Source of the DNA: Platynereis dumerilii
Lineage: Eukaryota; Annelida; Polychaeta; Phyllodocida; Nereididae
Assembly: GCA_026936325.1 (NCBI GenBank)
Contig: JAPTHN010000002.1
Location: forward strand, 14,151,228-14,215,227
Reading direction: 5' to 3'
DNA: 64,000 nt
A program made the translations under genes and the position numbers. The notes under the pieces are model-generated. The model was not told the origin of the DNA and did no database searches. It was given only the letters and a program-made list of their open reading frames with translations. Each line of letters opens with the position of its first letter. Within the stretch, counting starts at the first letter, position 1. Positions 8,844 through 20,316 of the stretch are shown here, piece after piece.

Positions 8844-9674
8844 TTACAAGCGTTTGAAATCCCAATCCTCCGTTCCGTCTGAGGAACAATCGTCCGTTGC
8901 TTCCAACTCAGGGCGGGGTTCAGTTAAGGTGAGTAGTCCCAGGTCTCGAAAGAGGCTGTCACAGGTTCTGTGATGTAATCTATCCGCAAGTATCTCGTTC
9001 GGGTGGACTCCGTCCTTCAATTGTTGATCCTTGAAAACCTTGAAGACTTTAGATTTCTGCTTGTTTTTGCGCTTCTTTACTGACTGCCCAAGCACCTGCC
9101 TGTCCAGGTCAATTGTACGAATCCCTCGGCATTTATTTCCTTCCACAATTTTGGAATTGACAAACTTGATGTCTTCTAACAGGAGTTCCTGCTGACCTTT
9201 TAGAGATTTAAGTGTATATTCTGCGGCAGGGTCGACGGTTTCCAAATTGTGCTTGTAGTATTTCTTCAAGCTGGCCGGAAGAATAGTTGCTATATTCACT
9301 TTCTGCCCAAAGTGATCTCTCAGTTGATCGATGACTGATACTACTTTATCCGCCTGGTTTCCTCTATAGTACGACAGAATTTTGATATCATTTATGGCTT
9401 CTCTTGACGTAAAGTTGCAGATGCCTCCCTGTATAATAACTCTGTCATAGTATGACTCCCTTGATTTCCTCAGGGCAATGTGCTGAAGTCTTTGAATTTT
9501 CGCGCCTCTGGCGATTACCAGCTCAAAAGTTATTGGTAAGTCATACTTCTCGATTTCCCTGTCGAGGACTAAATCCAGGCCATCTCCTCGTGAGTCGGTT
9601 ACAATGAGAACACTGGCTGGGTTGTTTCTAGTAAAGGCTGACGAAATTTCGGGCGAAGCCATCGTGGTTGACAC
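8844..9674 (-). CDS. LINE-encoded SGNH/GDSL-type esterase
   Basis: A 276-residue ORF at the 5' end of the LINE. The SGNH hydrolase blocks are present in order: VTDSRGDGLD with the nucleophile Ser at residue 28 (DSRG in place of GDS), a block II Gly in IARGAKI near 57, GGICNF with the oxyanion Asn near 87, and DGVHPNE with Asp 221 and His 224 as the rest of the triad. CR1-like esterase domains are proposed to act on membrane lipids or acyl groups, but their role in transposition is not settled. A basic stretch (KKRKNKQKSK, about 200-209) could bind nucleic acid. In many CR1 elements the esterase is fused to ORF1; here it is a separate cistron ahead of the PHD ORF. No internal stop is present. 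Confidence 0.85.
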   Translation of the reverse strand: MSTTMASPEISSAFTRNNPASVLIVTDSRGDGLDLVLDREIEKYDLPITFELVIARGAKIQRLQHIALRKSRESYYDRVIIQGGICNFTSREAINDIKILSYYRGNQADKVVSVIDQLRDHFGQKVNIATILPASLKKYYKHNLETVDPAAEYTLKSLKGQQELLLEDIKFVNSKIVEGNKCRGIRTIDLDRQVLGQSVKKRKNKQKSKVFKVFKDQQLKDGVHPNEILADRLHHRTCDSLFRDLGLLTLTEPRPELEATDDCSSDGTEDWDFKRL

Positions 9675-9697
9675 ACGTGTTGACTCTTGAAGAAGAA

Positions 9698-9710
9698 TCC
9701 GCCATATTGG
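9698..9710 (-). promoter_or_regulatory. YY1-like site in LINE 5' leader
   Basis: CCAATATGGCGGA on the minus strand ends 24 nt before the esterase ATG. YY1 binds AANATGGC-type sites, and one such site in the human L1 5' UTR positions transcription start. By analogy this could be a downstream promoter element of the LINE. ATGGCGGAC also forms the ORF1 start codon at 8725. Confidence 0.35.
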
Positions 9711-9951
9711 ATAATTGGTTCATCATGGAACGAGGTAGTTAGTTTTTTAATTTCGATCGAATTTGCGGTCTTTTTCCGTCTTTATGCAGAAATCCTTCCT
9801 CCTCGGTAATGTGTTTAAGTAGTATTATCAGTAATATGTAAATATCCCGTGTTATTTCAATAATCCATCCATAAGTTGCATTTTTTAGAGAGCGAGGTAG
9901 AAATGCGTCCGATCTGCACTTGCGCATGCGATGTCATGTGTCAGACTGTAG

Positions 9952-12900
9952 AAAGGATATTGTATCCATCAGGGTGGAACAATGCAGATTGCCTCCAGCT
10001 GTCTGGTAGTGGTGGCCTGTGTCCAGATTTGAATCATTGAATGGTGCAAAATGAAGTGGAATATTTCAACAGGGGACATGGGTCTGTCACTGTTCAGGGA
10101 TCAGAGGGGTGGCTGAAGTACCAATTTTATTCTCCTGACAGACAATTGTTGTACTTATCTCGAGCAGACCGGAAGCCAGTCGATACTTCCAGAGAATCAA
10201 TGGGGGTTTTTTGTGTGGAAGGCCGTGATCCCTTGACACCCAACTGTTACCCACTAATGTTGTTACAGTTGGAAACAGCACAAATTATGAATGTTATTGG
10301 CGGAATTGACTGGTCTGTGGCTCAGCTGCTCTGAGTCGATTGTGATGTTATGTTCCATAAAAGGGAATAACTGGATGATGCATGGTGTTGTGCCTTGCAT
10401 GTTGGAATAGCTTGATGGTTGTTTATGACCAATATTAGCATGGAGTAAATTAGGGGACGCTTCATCCCTACATTATGTCACTTACACAGCTTTCATTAGC
10501 AAAACAGTTTTTGATTTAATGTCTGCATTTTCTGATAATGTTTTCATCCGACATACTTTGTAAGCTGTCATTGTGTGTTTAAGTTTTTTATCATAATTTT
10601 CTGGTGTAATCTTTGTAAATATGCTGCAGTTACGCTACTTTGTTGAATTAGCCATAAAATATTGGCCCGTTTTAGCCTACTTTTCACCCAGAGCATGTTT
10701 TAACCCCAAGCAGTAAACTTCCATCATTTGTGATATAATGGGAGCTCATTAGCAGGGACAGGAACAGAAATATGGTTGGCAATTGGGTTTAAATTGCATA
10801 TCGTTTTTATGCTATTTCTAAAAAGAGATGTCTTATGTCATCCACTTGTTTTGGAAGAATAGAGAAAGCCTGTTTTTTCAATGGGACGAAGCTGAGTTTA
10901 TCATTTTTGGATGGATGTCTTCTTTTTCTCCCATTCCTATTAAGCCATTAACCATAATCGGAAATCTTGTACATCTTGCTTTTTCTTCACGTTTTGATTG
11001 CTTCAGATAAATCAAGATTCATTACGTAACAATATATATTCAGTAGACCTACTATTGCAATTAATGTATTGTTCAAAATACATATCCTGATCTTGTATAC
11101 TTGATCTCTGCAGTGATTTTGTATGAAGGACTTCCAGCTCAGACTTGGCTAGTGGGGTAGGCGGACACTTACAGCGAAATAGCATTCCCATTATGATGGA
11201 CAGGACATTGGAGCCACCAGAAACCACTTTTGCAAGGTTCAGCTTTGCATGCCACCAGGCTGTTCATCTCACATTAGCATTATGGGGTGCAGCAGGGGAC
11301 AGCCCTACTCCCTATGTATTCAGAAGCCAGTCAGGTGTTGTTATTGCATCCTATAGCCTATCTATTGTTATGGCTGGGCATTGGCTGGCCTGCATGCTAT
11401 GTGCCCTGCTGTTCCAAATATGTTTCTGCACTGACCTGGAAAAAATTATAGTGTATTTGGTTGAAGTTTGATGCAAAAAGATTCAGGCAAGATCTGCTGA
11501 AGCATTTGCATGCCAGCCTGTGACAGGGATATGTACTATGCAACATATGCATGTTATTAGCCATTTGTTTAACTGACCTTACATATGTGTTAGGGTGCAT
11601 CGTCTGCCCCTATATCTTCGAAACATCATGCACTTTTGCATGATTGTTCCCTTGTATCATAAAAGAAGCCCTGTAAAATTTTAGGGAAAAATTCTAATGC
11701 CAAAGGGTGGCACAACAGCCTTGAAATTTCAGGATTAGGTCATATTTTAGCGATTCGCGGTTATAAATAATATTGTCAATTTTAATTGAAATGATTTTTG
11801 AATGGCACAGTTAGATTCCTTAGAAAGAGAGCTTTAATTTGAATACCAACATCAATGGTTTCCATTGAGTAGAAGTCGAAATTGAGTGGAGATATTTTCT
11901 TTTTTATCGGGAAAAATGTGATAAATAAAAAAAAAGGATGTTAATATGACTTTTGGAACACAAAGAAGTCTATAAAGTGGGAATATGGTCTACTACATCA
12001 TCTGATAAAACCTTGATTGCATTATGACGTAGTCAGAAGAAAAAGAGATGCAGAACGGTGTCTCAACGAACTGTTGTATTTCTCATATTTACATGTAATT
12101 TATGAAAATTTGCACATTTGAATTTGATGAATAACTACCTAGAAAAAATTTTGCTTTTCCTACTTTCTTCAGCAAAGTGTTCCTTATGTTTTATTCTAAT
12201 GAATACGTGAAAGTTAGGCAGAAGTTGAACTTTTTAGTTTGATTTTTCCAAACTTTTTGTCATAATAGTCAGAAACTTTCGGCTTTCCAAAAAACTTAGG
12301 CATGAGAAATTTTCAGAAATATAGCTTTCTACCATTCAAATTAAAGACAATTTTCCTCTGAGAATAATGGTATATGAATTGAAATCATACAGCCAACCAT
12401 AAGCTAGATATTTCTAACCGCGACTTTTCAAAGCATCATTTTTTGACAATTTTGGACTCAACTTTGACACGAAAGTGCCACCCTAAAGCCACATCCGATC
12501 TTATTGAAATTTTGCAGAATGTGTTTCTACGGGCAAAGGTACTACATGGCAAAAGTGCAAATGAATATTTCAATTTTTTTTTTCATTTTTAGGGGGCAGA
12601 CGATGCACCCTAATATGTGTTACATCTCGCAGCTGATGTTGCTTTTTTTGATTGGGTTTCTGGTTTTGATTATGTCACTAATCTGGTTATCCAGCCTGGT
12701 CACATGATCAAGTGCTTCTTTTGTCCGACTAGTGTATTTCAATAAACATAAGACATGCTGGACAGCCAAAACAAGCTGTTTTATGGCAAGTTCCTCCTAA
12801 AAATGCCAGTGAAATACCACCATTTGTCCTGAAATTATCGGAAACAATCTGATTGTGCGCGTCTGGCTTGAATTATGGCTGTTTTTATTCTGGAGGATGA

Positions 12901-13560
12901 TGTGTGTAATAAGGAATGGACTGGGAGCATTGATAAGATTTTCTGTGTTCTGCTGGTCCATATCTCCTGTGATCTGGTTTCTTTCTGTCTCTTTTTCTTC
13001 TTTTATGCTCTGATTCCTTGGCTTGTACGTGTCCTCTACTCATGCGGATGTTGTATTTCATCCTTTAATGTTGGCTTCTCTGCTTCCAGTGTCTTGTCAT
13101 CTTTCCTTCTTAGACATAAGGCAGCATATAGGCGATCCATCCCACAATCATCTCACGGTCAGCCATCCAATCTTGCTGTGATTACACAACAGTATAGGAG
13201 CTGCATTTTGCGCTCTTTCTTTCTTTCTTTGTATTTGATCTATCTTTGTTGATGTCTGATCACTGCTGATATTTCTGTTTGCGATTTCTGTCTGGCATAA
13301 CGGAACCCGAGACAAAAGTTGATTCTGGAATATTTATCAACCATGGGGAATGAAACGGCATCCTGCTGAGAGAGAATCCTTGCCCCAAGACGTCCATTGT
13401 TTTTCGGAAGGCCCACTGAGAATACTGGAGTGGGGTAGTGAATAAGCAAGAGGTGTGGAACAGAGAAAGTTTGTAATAGTGTTGTCTTCCAGAATTTTTT
13501 TTGTATAACGGCTGATGTTCTCGCTTATTTTCAGACATTTTGGAACACTAAGAATTATTT
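9952..13560 (+). repeat. Tandem segmental duplication, copy 1
   Basis: From GTGGAACAATGCAGATTGC at about 9974 this segment aligns with 14,218 onward, at an offset of about 4.25 kb and roughly 85-90% identity by eye. Matching landmarks include the blocks at 10.2/14.45 kb, 11.15/16.32 kb, 12.87/17.03 kb and 13.3/17.45 kb. Copy 1 carries a 1022-bp hAT-type MITE that copy 2 lacks. ORFs conserved between the copies change frame or start, so the segment looks noncoding. Confidence 0.85.
11591..12612. mobile_element. hAT-type non-autonomous element, 1022 bp
   Basis: Perfect terminal inverted repeats TAGGGTGCATCGTCTGCCCC. The 8-bp target-site duplication ATATGTGT lies at 11583-11590 and 12613-12620. 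The paralogous site in copy 2 (about 16,762-16,775) is empty, which confirms the ends. There is no transposase ORF. The 8-bp duplication and the TAGGG end point to hAT. The identical terminal repeats suggest a recent insertion, after the segmental duplication. Confidence 0.9.
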
Positions 13561-14199
13561 GTTGATTAAAGGAGCGGTTTGCTTAGAATCCCTCATGATT
13601 CTTATAACACTGTGACAAAGATCTTCTCATGTTGGACAAAAGACTATCAGCTTTTACTGAAGTTTCCATAGTAAATTACCCTCTTGCAGGTTTTAAAATT
13701 GGCTATTGTTGGCTGCTTGGCCAAAAGTGACTTGCTACTGAGAATGTCCTTTTCAGAGTTGATGGACGCTGGCACAGGTTTTTGGTTGATAATTCTTTAC
13801 AATGCTGAAAGCGGCAGAGTACTTTCGAAGTTCATCTCTTAAGCCACACTTATTACTTGATTCCTTACATCCCTTAATACAGGGGTGAATGGAGACTGAA
13901 CTCTTCAGAATAAGTATTTCAGTGGCGAGTTTGCGTTACCTGTGAATGTGCTACATTAATTTTCTTGCAAGTCAATCTTATAATATGTTGGACATTGTTG
14001 ATGGTCAGTGAAATATTTTGTGGCATTTTATTAGATTTTTTCATAAATCAGAAAAGGTTTCGAAAGGAGAGGAGAGTGGTCAGAAAAGGATCGATATTGG
14101 TGTCTGGACACCAAAATTTGTTGATCTGATAAGATAAGGAAGGTGGGGTGCTGAGAAAAACTTTTTGAGAAACGCTGAATGGCATCTAAAAAAGGATAT
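13561..14199. other. Spacer between duplication copies
   Basis: AT-rich with no recognised feature. A pyrimidine tract ending in ttttcag (about 13,524-13,532) is followed by about 26 open codons but has no donor. Confidence 0.4.
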
Positions 14200-14815
14200 C
14201 CAAATAATCCAATCCTTCAAAGTGGAACAATGCAGATTGCATCCAGCTGTTTGGTAGGTGATCGGTAGCCACAGTTATATTGAATAGTGCAAACTAAGGT
14301 GGAATATTTCAGCATGGAATATGGGTTTGTCGCTGTCCAGGGACCAGAAGGGTGGCTGGAGTACCAATTGTATTCTCCTGACAGACAACTGTTGCACTTA
14401 TCTCAAACAGGCCGGGATGCCATTCGATACTTCTTGTGAATCAATGGGGTTTTTCTGTGGAAGGCCATGATCCCTTGACAACCAACTGCTACCCACTAAT
14501 GTTAGAACAGTTGGGAACAGCACAATTGCGCATGTTATTGGCAGATTTGACTGGTCTGTCCCTCAGCTGCTCTGAGTCAATTGTGATGTTATGTTCCATA
14601 CTAAATGGGAATAACTGGCTGATGGTGTTGTGCCTTGCATGTTGGAATAGCTTGATGGTAGTTTATGAAACAATATTTGCATGGTTTAAAGCAGGGGAGT
14701 ACAATATATCACAACATTGTGTCACTTATGCAGCTTTCATCAGCAAAACAAGCTCTTTATCACATGTCTGTATATTCTGATTATGTGTTCATCCTACGTA
14801 TTTAGTTAGCTCTCA

Positions 14816-15739
14816 CAGGGTTGCTGGATTTAAATCATGATTTAAATCACTCAATAAAAATCATGATTTAAATCACTCAATAAAAATCATGATTTAAATC
14901 AAAGTTGTGATAAAAAGGCTTAAAAAAGCACAAATAAAGCTGGCAGTGAGATATTACAGCTTGCAACCTACCATTTAGCAATACTCTTTCATAAATATGT
15001 CTAATGAATATCACACAGGCCCCTTGTATATATATAATATAATTTTAGATATATAATAAAATATTTCTGATAAATATATCCGAGTAGAATGACTACATAC
15101 ATGTAAATAAAGATTTAAACAATTTTATTTAAATCGTGGCATTCTCATGATTCTCTAAACAATTTCATTGCTGCAATGAAAAACAAAGCCATGTTCTGCA
15201 AATGCAGCACTGACCCCAAAGCCCCTACTGCTAAACTGATATCAAATACACTACATGTGAAACAAAATTAACAGGCATCGTGAGACTGATTGCTGAGACT
15301 GGTGATTTAACGTAGCAGTTCAGTTCATTGCAGAGTAGGGAAAATGATGACTCGTTTTGACATCCCTTTTTATCTTTTAGAAGGTGTACTTCTATTACAA
15401 GTAAGCTGTATAGTTATGATTGATGTTCAGTGAAAAAGACATTTATTAACACATCCGTATCAAAATGTGGAACTGCTGCCGTAGCTTACATTATGATTAT
15501 TATATTTAATACATCACCTGCCTTGATTTCATAATTTTGCATTATAATTTCTCTAATTTAAACAAAATTATTATATATATGCCTTATTGACATCCATATA
15601 ATGTGTTATTCATAATATGTCAATGCATAAAAATTAATAACAGTTGGTGAAATTGATACAGAAAATTAACTTTTTCCATTAATGATTTAAATCTGATTTA
15701 AATCAAAAAAATCCGATTTAAATAAAAATCGCAACCCTG
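14816..15739. mobile_element. hAT-type MITE, 924 bp
   Basis: Ends are CAGGGTTGC and GCAACCCTG. The 8-bp target-site duplication AGCTCTCA is at 14808-14815 and 15740-15747. The empty site in copy 1 reads AAGCTGTCATTG at about 10,561. CAGGGTTGC is a common hAT terminus. Both subterminal regions are rich in ATTTAAATC motifs. There is no ORF. Confidence 0.9.
14827..14903. repeat. 26-bp tandem repeat at MITE end
   Basis: Three copies of a 26-bp unit containing TCATGATTTAAATCACTC begin at about 14,835, 14,861 and 14,887. They may be subterminal transposase-binding repeats. Confidence 0.7.
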
Positions 15740-17690
15740 AGCTCTCATTGTCTGGCCTGTATATTGTGCAATCGTTTCAAAAATGTGGCAATTCTGCTAC
15801 TTTGTGGAATTTGCTTTAAAATGTTGGCCCATTTTAGCCTACTTCTCATCTAGAGCACTTGTTGGCCCTAAGCAGTAAACTTCCATCATTAGTGATATAA
15901 TGGGAGCTCATTAGCAAGGACAGGAACAGAGATATGGTTGGGTTTAGCTTGCATATATTTTGTATGATAGTTCTAAAAGAGATGCCTGATGTAATCTACT
16001 TATTTTGAAAGAATATGGACTGCCTGTTTTTCCAAAGCAACGAAACTGAGTTTTCCATTTTTGAATGGAGGTTTCCCTTTTTCCCAATCATAACTCATGA
16101 ACCATAACTGGGAAGCATGTACATGTTGATTATTTTTCAGGTTTTGATAACTTTGAAGAAATCAAGGTTCATTATGTACATAACTATATTTTCAGTCGAT
16201 ATATAGTATAACAACGTATTGTTTCAAACACTCTTGCTGAGTATTCCAGCATTAGGAAACAGTCTTGGATACTTGGTGCCTGCTTAACTAGCTTTTGTAT
16301 GGAGGACTTACAGCTCAAACTTGGCTAGTGTGGTAGGCGGACACTTACAGCGAAATAGCAATCCCATTATGGACAGATGGACAGGGCATTGGAGCCACTA
16401 GAAACCACTTTTGCAAGGCCCAGCTTTGCATGCCACCAGGCTGTTCATCTCACATTAGCATTATGGGGTGCAACAAGGGACAGCCCTACTCCCTATGTAT
16501 TCAGAAGCCAGCCAGGTGTTGTTATTGCATCCTATAGCCTATCTATTGTTATGGCTGGCCTGCATGCCATGTGCCCTGCTGTTCCAAATATGGTTCGGCA
16601 CTAACCTGGAAAATGATGATGTATTTAGATGAAGTTTAGTGCAACAAAGCTCAGGCAAGATGTTATCTGCTGAAGCAGAGGCATGCCAGGCAAGTGTATA
16701 TACATGTGAATCTTGCAAGGGATGCAGGTGATTACTGATTAGCTCTTTCTTCAACTGAACTTACATTAGTGTACCAGCCTGCTGATGTCATTGTTTGGGT
16801 TTCTAGTTTCGATTATTTCGCTGATCTGGTTATCTGGCCTGGCTATATGCATGATTGATTGCGTCTTTAGTCTGCCTACTGTTTTGAGTGTTTTCACTGC
16901 CCATAAGACTCACCAAATTGCCAGGACTAAATGTAGCTGTTTTATGGCAAATTCCGCCTAAAAATACCAGTGAAATACCAACATTTGTTCTAAAATCATC
17001 TGTAACAATCTGATTGTGCGTCTGGCTTGAATTATGGCCGTTTTTATCTGGAGGATGATGTGTGTAATAAGGCATGGACTGGGAGCATTGATAAGATTTT
17101 CTGTGTTCTGCTGGTCCATATCTCCTGTGATCTGGTTTCTTTCTGTCTCTTTTTCTTCTTTTATGCTCTGATTCCTTGGCTTGTTCGTGTCTTCTACTCA
17201 TGTGGATGTTGTATTTCATCGTTTAATGTTGGCTTCTCTGCTTCCAGTGTCTTGTCATCTTTCCCTCTTAGACATAAGGCAGCATATAGGCAATCCATCC
17301 CACAATCATCTCGGTCAGCCATCCAATCTTGCAGTGATTACACAAGAGTATGGGAACTGCCTTTTCCTCTCTTTCCTTCCTTTCTTTCTTTGTATTTGAT
17401 CTATTCTTTGTTGATGTCTGATCACTGTGGTATTTCCGTTTGCGATTTCTGTCTGGCATAACGGAACCCAAGACAACAGTTGAAGTTGGGAATATTTATC
17501 AACCATGGGGAATGAAACCGCATCCTGCTGAGAGAAACAATCCTTACCCCAGGACATCCATTGTTCTTCAGAAGGCCCTCTGAGAATACTCGAGTGGGGT
17601 ATAGTGAATACACGAAAGGTGTGGAGGAAAGAAAACTTGTAGTATCGCCTTTCTGCATTTTTTTTGTTTGTTTTACAGTTGCCATTCTTG

Positions 17691-18205
17691 CTAATATTCT
17701 GTTGATTTGAAAGGTTTAAATTGCTGATTAAAGGTGTGTTTTAATTTGAATTCATTATGATTTTATGACACTGCAATAAAGACCTCCTAACATGAGACTA
17801 AAGCCTATCTGCTGCAACTGAAGTTTCCATATGAATTACCACGTGCAACCCTTGCTCCTTAGCAGAAGACCCAGATCTTTCTCTGTGGCCACAGGAATGC
17901 TTCCTTGACAGTTTCTTCTGATTGCGTGCATGCATGCACCAGTATTATGACATAGACGTAGAATGCAAAGATAAGTGAATGGAACAGATGGATAGTAATG
18001 AAGTACCGGATATAGGCCTCTACCATCATTAATTCATTATACTATACATATATGCAGTAGCATGAATGTGTAGTTTGTCTCATTGATTCATTGATTGCTT
18101 GATTGATAGATCCATTAATTAGAACCACCTGTACTCAGCTATCATGGCAGCTGTGTTATTGAGAGTTGCTAAGGTTTCAGTTTTTGTTGGTTTCCCATAC
18201 ACCAG
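17691..18205. other. Unannotated stretch
   Basis: No gene or repeat is recognised. It would be intronic if the exon at 18,206 is real. Confidence 0.4.
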
Positions 18206-18269
18206 CTGAGACTGTCCTTGTGATCAAGGATGTATTCCTCATTGAAGTTGTTTATGCAATCAATGTGGC
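18206..18269 (+). CDS. Candidate exon, plus strand (first of pair)
   Basis: A 64-nt segment between a pyrimidine-rich acceptor (tttcccatacaccag) and a strong donor (gtaagt at 18,270). Only one of three frames is open: 2 nt, 20 codons, 2 nt. It encodes ETVLVIKDVFLIEVVYAINV. Its ending phase matches the hydrophobic frame of the candidate exon at 19,884. The family is not recognised. T-rich DNA favours hydrophobic peptides by chance, so confidence is limited. Confidence 0.3.
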
Positions 18270-19557
18270 GTAAGTACGACAAGCAATGCAAAATAGATGT
18301 GGCGAGACTCCGATAGAAAAAGTGACATCGTAAGCACTTTGTTTATAATTATAAGCCGATCTGCCAAAGGTAATACATTAGCATATGTCAATTTTATCAT
18401 TTATACTTCATGTGTTACAATTTGTCTAGTAAAGTTTTAAATAAGAAAATATTCATGATCATTGTTTGAAGATTGAAGAATGGAAAAGTATTCTCCTTGG
18501 CTCCATTACAATTTGCCAGAAAGAGATCAAGTGTCAGTTCTAGGCTATTGTTGTTCGGCGTTTCCTCAAATTAGGATATTGCTCAAATTAGGATATTGGG
18601 TACTGGTGAGAATAGGCCTAAGCATGATGTCATGCTCTCAACTTCACAGACCAGCTGGGGCAACTGTGTCATGTTCCATGATACAGAGTGATGTTTGCAT
18701 GAATGGGGAGTCCAGTGCTTTTTCAGCTGGATGGTCAAGCATGATGTCATGCTCATGGCCTATTGTCACAGCTGGGGCAACTTTCAGTGTGTCGTGGTCC
18801 GCAACATTTAGTATTATTTCTTATTTTACGTATCAGCTGCAATGAGTACATATACGTTATTCTGTTTACAAGCAAATGAAAATGATCTGAATGATTTGAT
18901 AAACCTGCAAGAAATTCACCAATTGTATCTGAAGGTTAATCAACTTGATCAAGATGATTGATAGGAACATTGGCGAAGGAGGCCAAGTATTCTCGAGCTG
19001 TAATGAATATGCAGTGTAGTTTATGTATAGCATGCCCGTTTGAGTCTTTGACCATTGTCATTGTGTATGCAAGAGGCAGTGGTAACACAGCTGAGGGCTG
19101 CGATCTGTATTGATTCCTAAAGAGTCCAGTCATTAGGTTACCTCAGTCCAAATATCTTTAACTGCAGTGCTATGTCAAGAGCATCCCAAGTGGACAATCC
19201 AATCGTGAAAGGACATGGCCGGAGGGCCTGAGCAGAGGGCTTGAGCAGAGGACTGTGAGAAGAGAAGTGTCCTTGCCCATGGGTGCCTTGCATGCCCCAA
19301 TAGACGCCATTAGACAAGCCCAAGATTGTTGTGCATGAGCTGAATGTGAGCCCTGCCAACATCAATTGTAGGATGCCTTGGATGGTATCATTGGATATTG
19401 GATAAGCCAAGTCCTCCAATGGTGCTTGTAACTTGCAAAGTGATTGAGTAAATTAATTTTTCTATATTTGTAGACAGTAGGATTGTTTTGTCACTTCCAT
19501 TTTTTAACAATATGACGTGTGAACTAAAGATTTGTCGATGAGCCCAGGAGTTATCCA
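18270..19557. other. Putative intron with short repeats
   Basis: Holds a two-copy repeat with a 117-bp offset (see 18,620). The 93-codon minus-strand ORF at 19,138-19,419 has no motif or splice partner and is not called. Confidence 0.4.
18620..18790 (+). repeat. Two-copy 117-bp direct repeat
   Basis: AAGCATGATGTCATGCTC occurs at 18,620 and 18,737. Each copy is followed by CAGCTGGGGCAACT after a variable gap. Confidence 0.7.
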
Positions 19558-19735
19558 GTTGCTGTGTTGCGATTCGATCAGGCACTTAGATTACTGTTTG
19601 TGGTGTGATTTGACAGTGAGATGATTGTTTGCAATTATGTTCGACACTGAGGTTACTGTTCGCATTTTGATTCGACGTTGAGATTCCCGTTTGCGGTTTT
19701 AATTGACTGTGAGATTCCTGTACCCAGTGTTAGAT
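19558..19735 (+). repeat. Degenerate tandem repeat, about 35-bp period
   Basis: Five imperfect units with the pattern TTACTGTTTGCG, a T-rich spacer, then GATTCGACAGTGAGAT. They are recognisable from repeated GTTTGC/GTTCGC and TTCGAC/TTTGAC words. Confidence 0.5.
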
Positions 19736-19883
19736 GGTTGTTGTCATCATCACCCAGAGCCCCAGCCGCCAATTGTGTTCATGTTTTAAAATCCCCTTAT
19801 TGTCTCCGTTACTCGTTTCAAAGTTTTTAGTGTCTCAAACTGAAAAAGATGAAATCTCTTAAATGTCTCTTTTTTCTTTTCAG

Positions 19884-19955
19884 ATTTGTTGCTGCCATTA
19901 TGTCGTTCCTAGAAAGTGTATTTTTGATGAATATCTGCGTAACATTATTTATAAG
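19884..19955 (+). CDS. Candidate exon, plus strand (second of pair)
   Basis: A 72-nt segment with an excellent acceptor (cttttttcttttcag) and an excellent donor (AG|gtaagt at 19,956). Two frames are open. The phase left by the 18,206 exon selects the frame FVAAIMSFLESVFLMNIC followed by VTLFI, which looks like a membrane segment. The alternative frame (HYVVPRKCIFDEYLRNI) is also open and less hydrophobic, so the true frame is not settled. No downstream exon with matching phase was identified. Confidence 0.4.
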
Positions 19956-20316
19956 GTAAGTCTATTGATTTTTTAATAATTTCTTATCAATAATCATTTA
20001 CATAATTATGAACTTACCCTGCACATCCATGCATTATTATGTGGCACTGTTTATGATTATCAGATTCTATTAACTTTGTATGACTAAGCCTTATAGTCTA
20101 AGGCTCTTCTTCATACTCTGGCCTCTTGACAATAGGCTACCCATATGCATGGATTCTTCATGAAGGTTGCTATGTTGTAAGACTGGAGTCGGTGTCATTT
20201 AATGCTCCTCTACTTCCTCCAATTGATGAATCTCTTTAATTTTGTCTGGAGCGTCATAATGTTTTTTGTCTGATGATTAGGAATAAGAAAAATGTGCCAC
20301 TTTTTACACTGCTGTC

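Larger units (their letters stand above)
4291..9740 (-). mobile_element. CR1-clade non-LTR retrotransposon (LINE), nearly intact
   Basis: On the minus strand the order is: 5' leader with a YY1-like site, esterase ORF, ORF1 (PHD finger, coiled coil, RNA-binding-like region), ORF2 (apurinic endonuclease plus reverse transcriptase), 3' UTR. Kapitonov and Jurka described esterase and PHD domains in CR1-like ORF1 proteins, and this element has both. It appears full length at the 5' side, ending near 9.71-9.95 kb, where the tandem duplication begins. The 3' boundary is uncertain; I place it at the fifth copy of the LINE-associated hairpin (4291-4332), but it could lie anywhere from about 4.3 to 4.6 kb. 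No poly(A) tail or clear target-site duplication was seen, as is usual for CR1. Confidence 0.9.
14200..17690 (+). repeat. Tandem segmental duplication, copy 2
   Basis: Aligns with 9952-13,560. It lacks the MITE at 11,591 and instead carries one at 14,816. A 1-bp indel near 17,047 shifts the longest plus-strand ORF relative to copy 1, which argues against coding. Confidence 0.85.

Noticed and set aside
12875-13252. 125-codon plus-strand ORF with a 144-codon relative at 17,027
   Set aside because: The similarity comes from the segmental duplication. A 1-bp indel near the start shifts the frames and the composition is low-complexity hydrophobic.
19138-19419. 93-codon minus-strand ORF ending at a donor-like GAG|gtaacc
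   Set aside because: No acceptor, partner exon or recognisable motif; the composition looks random.
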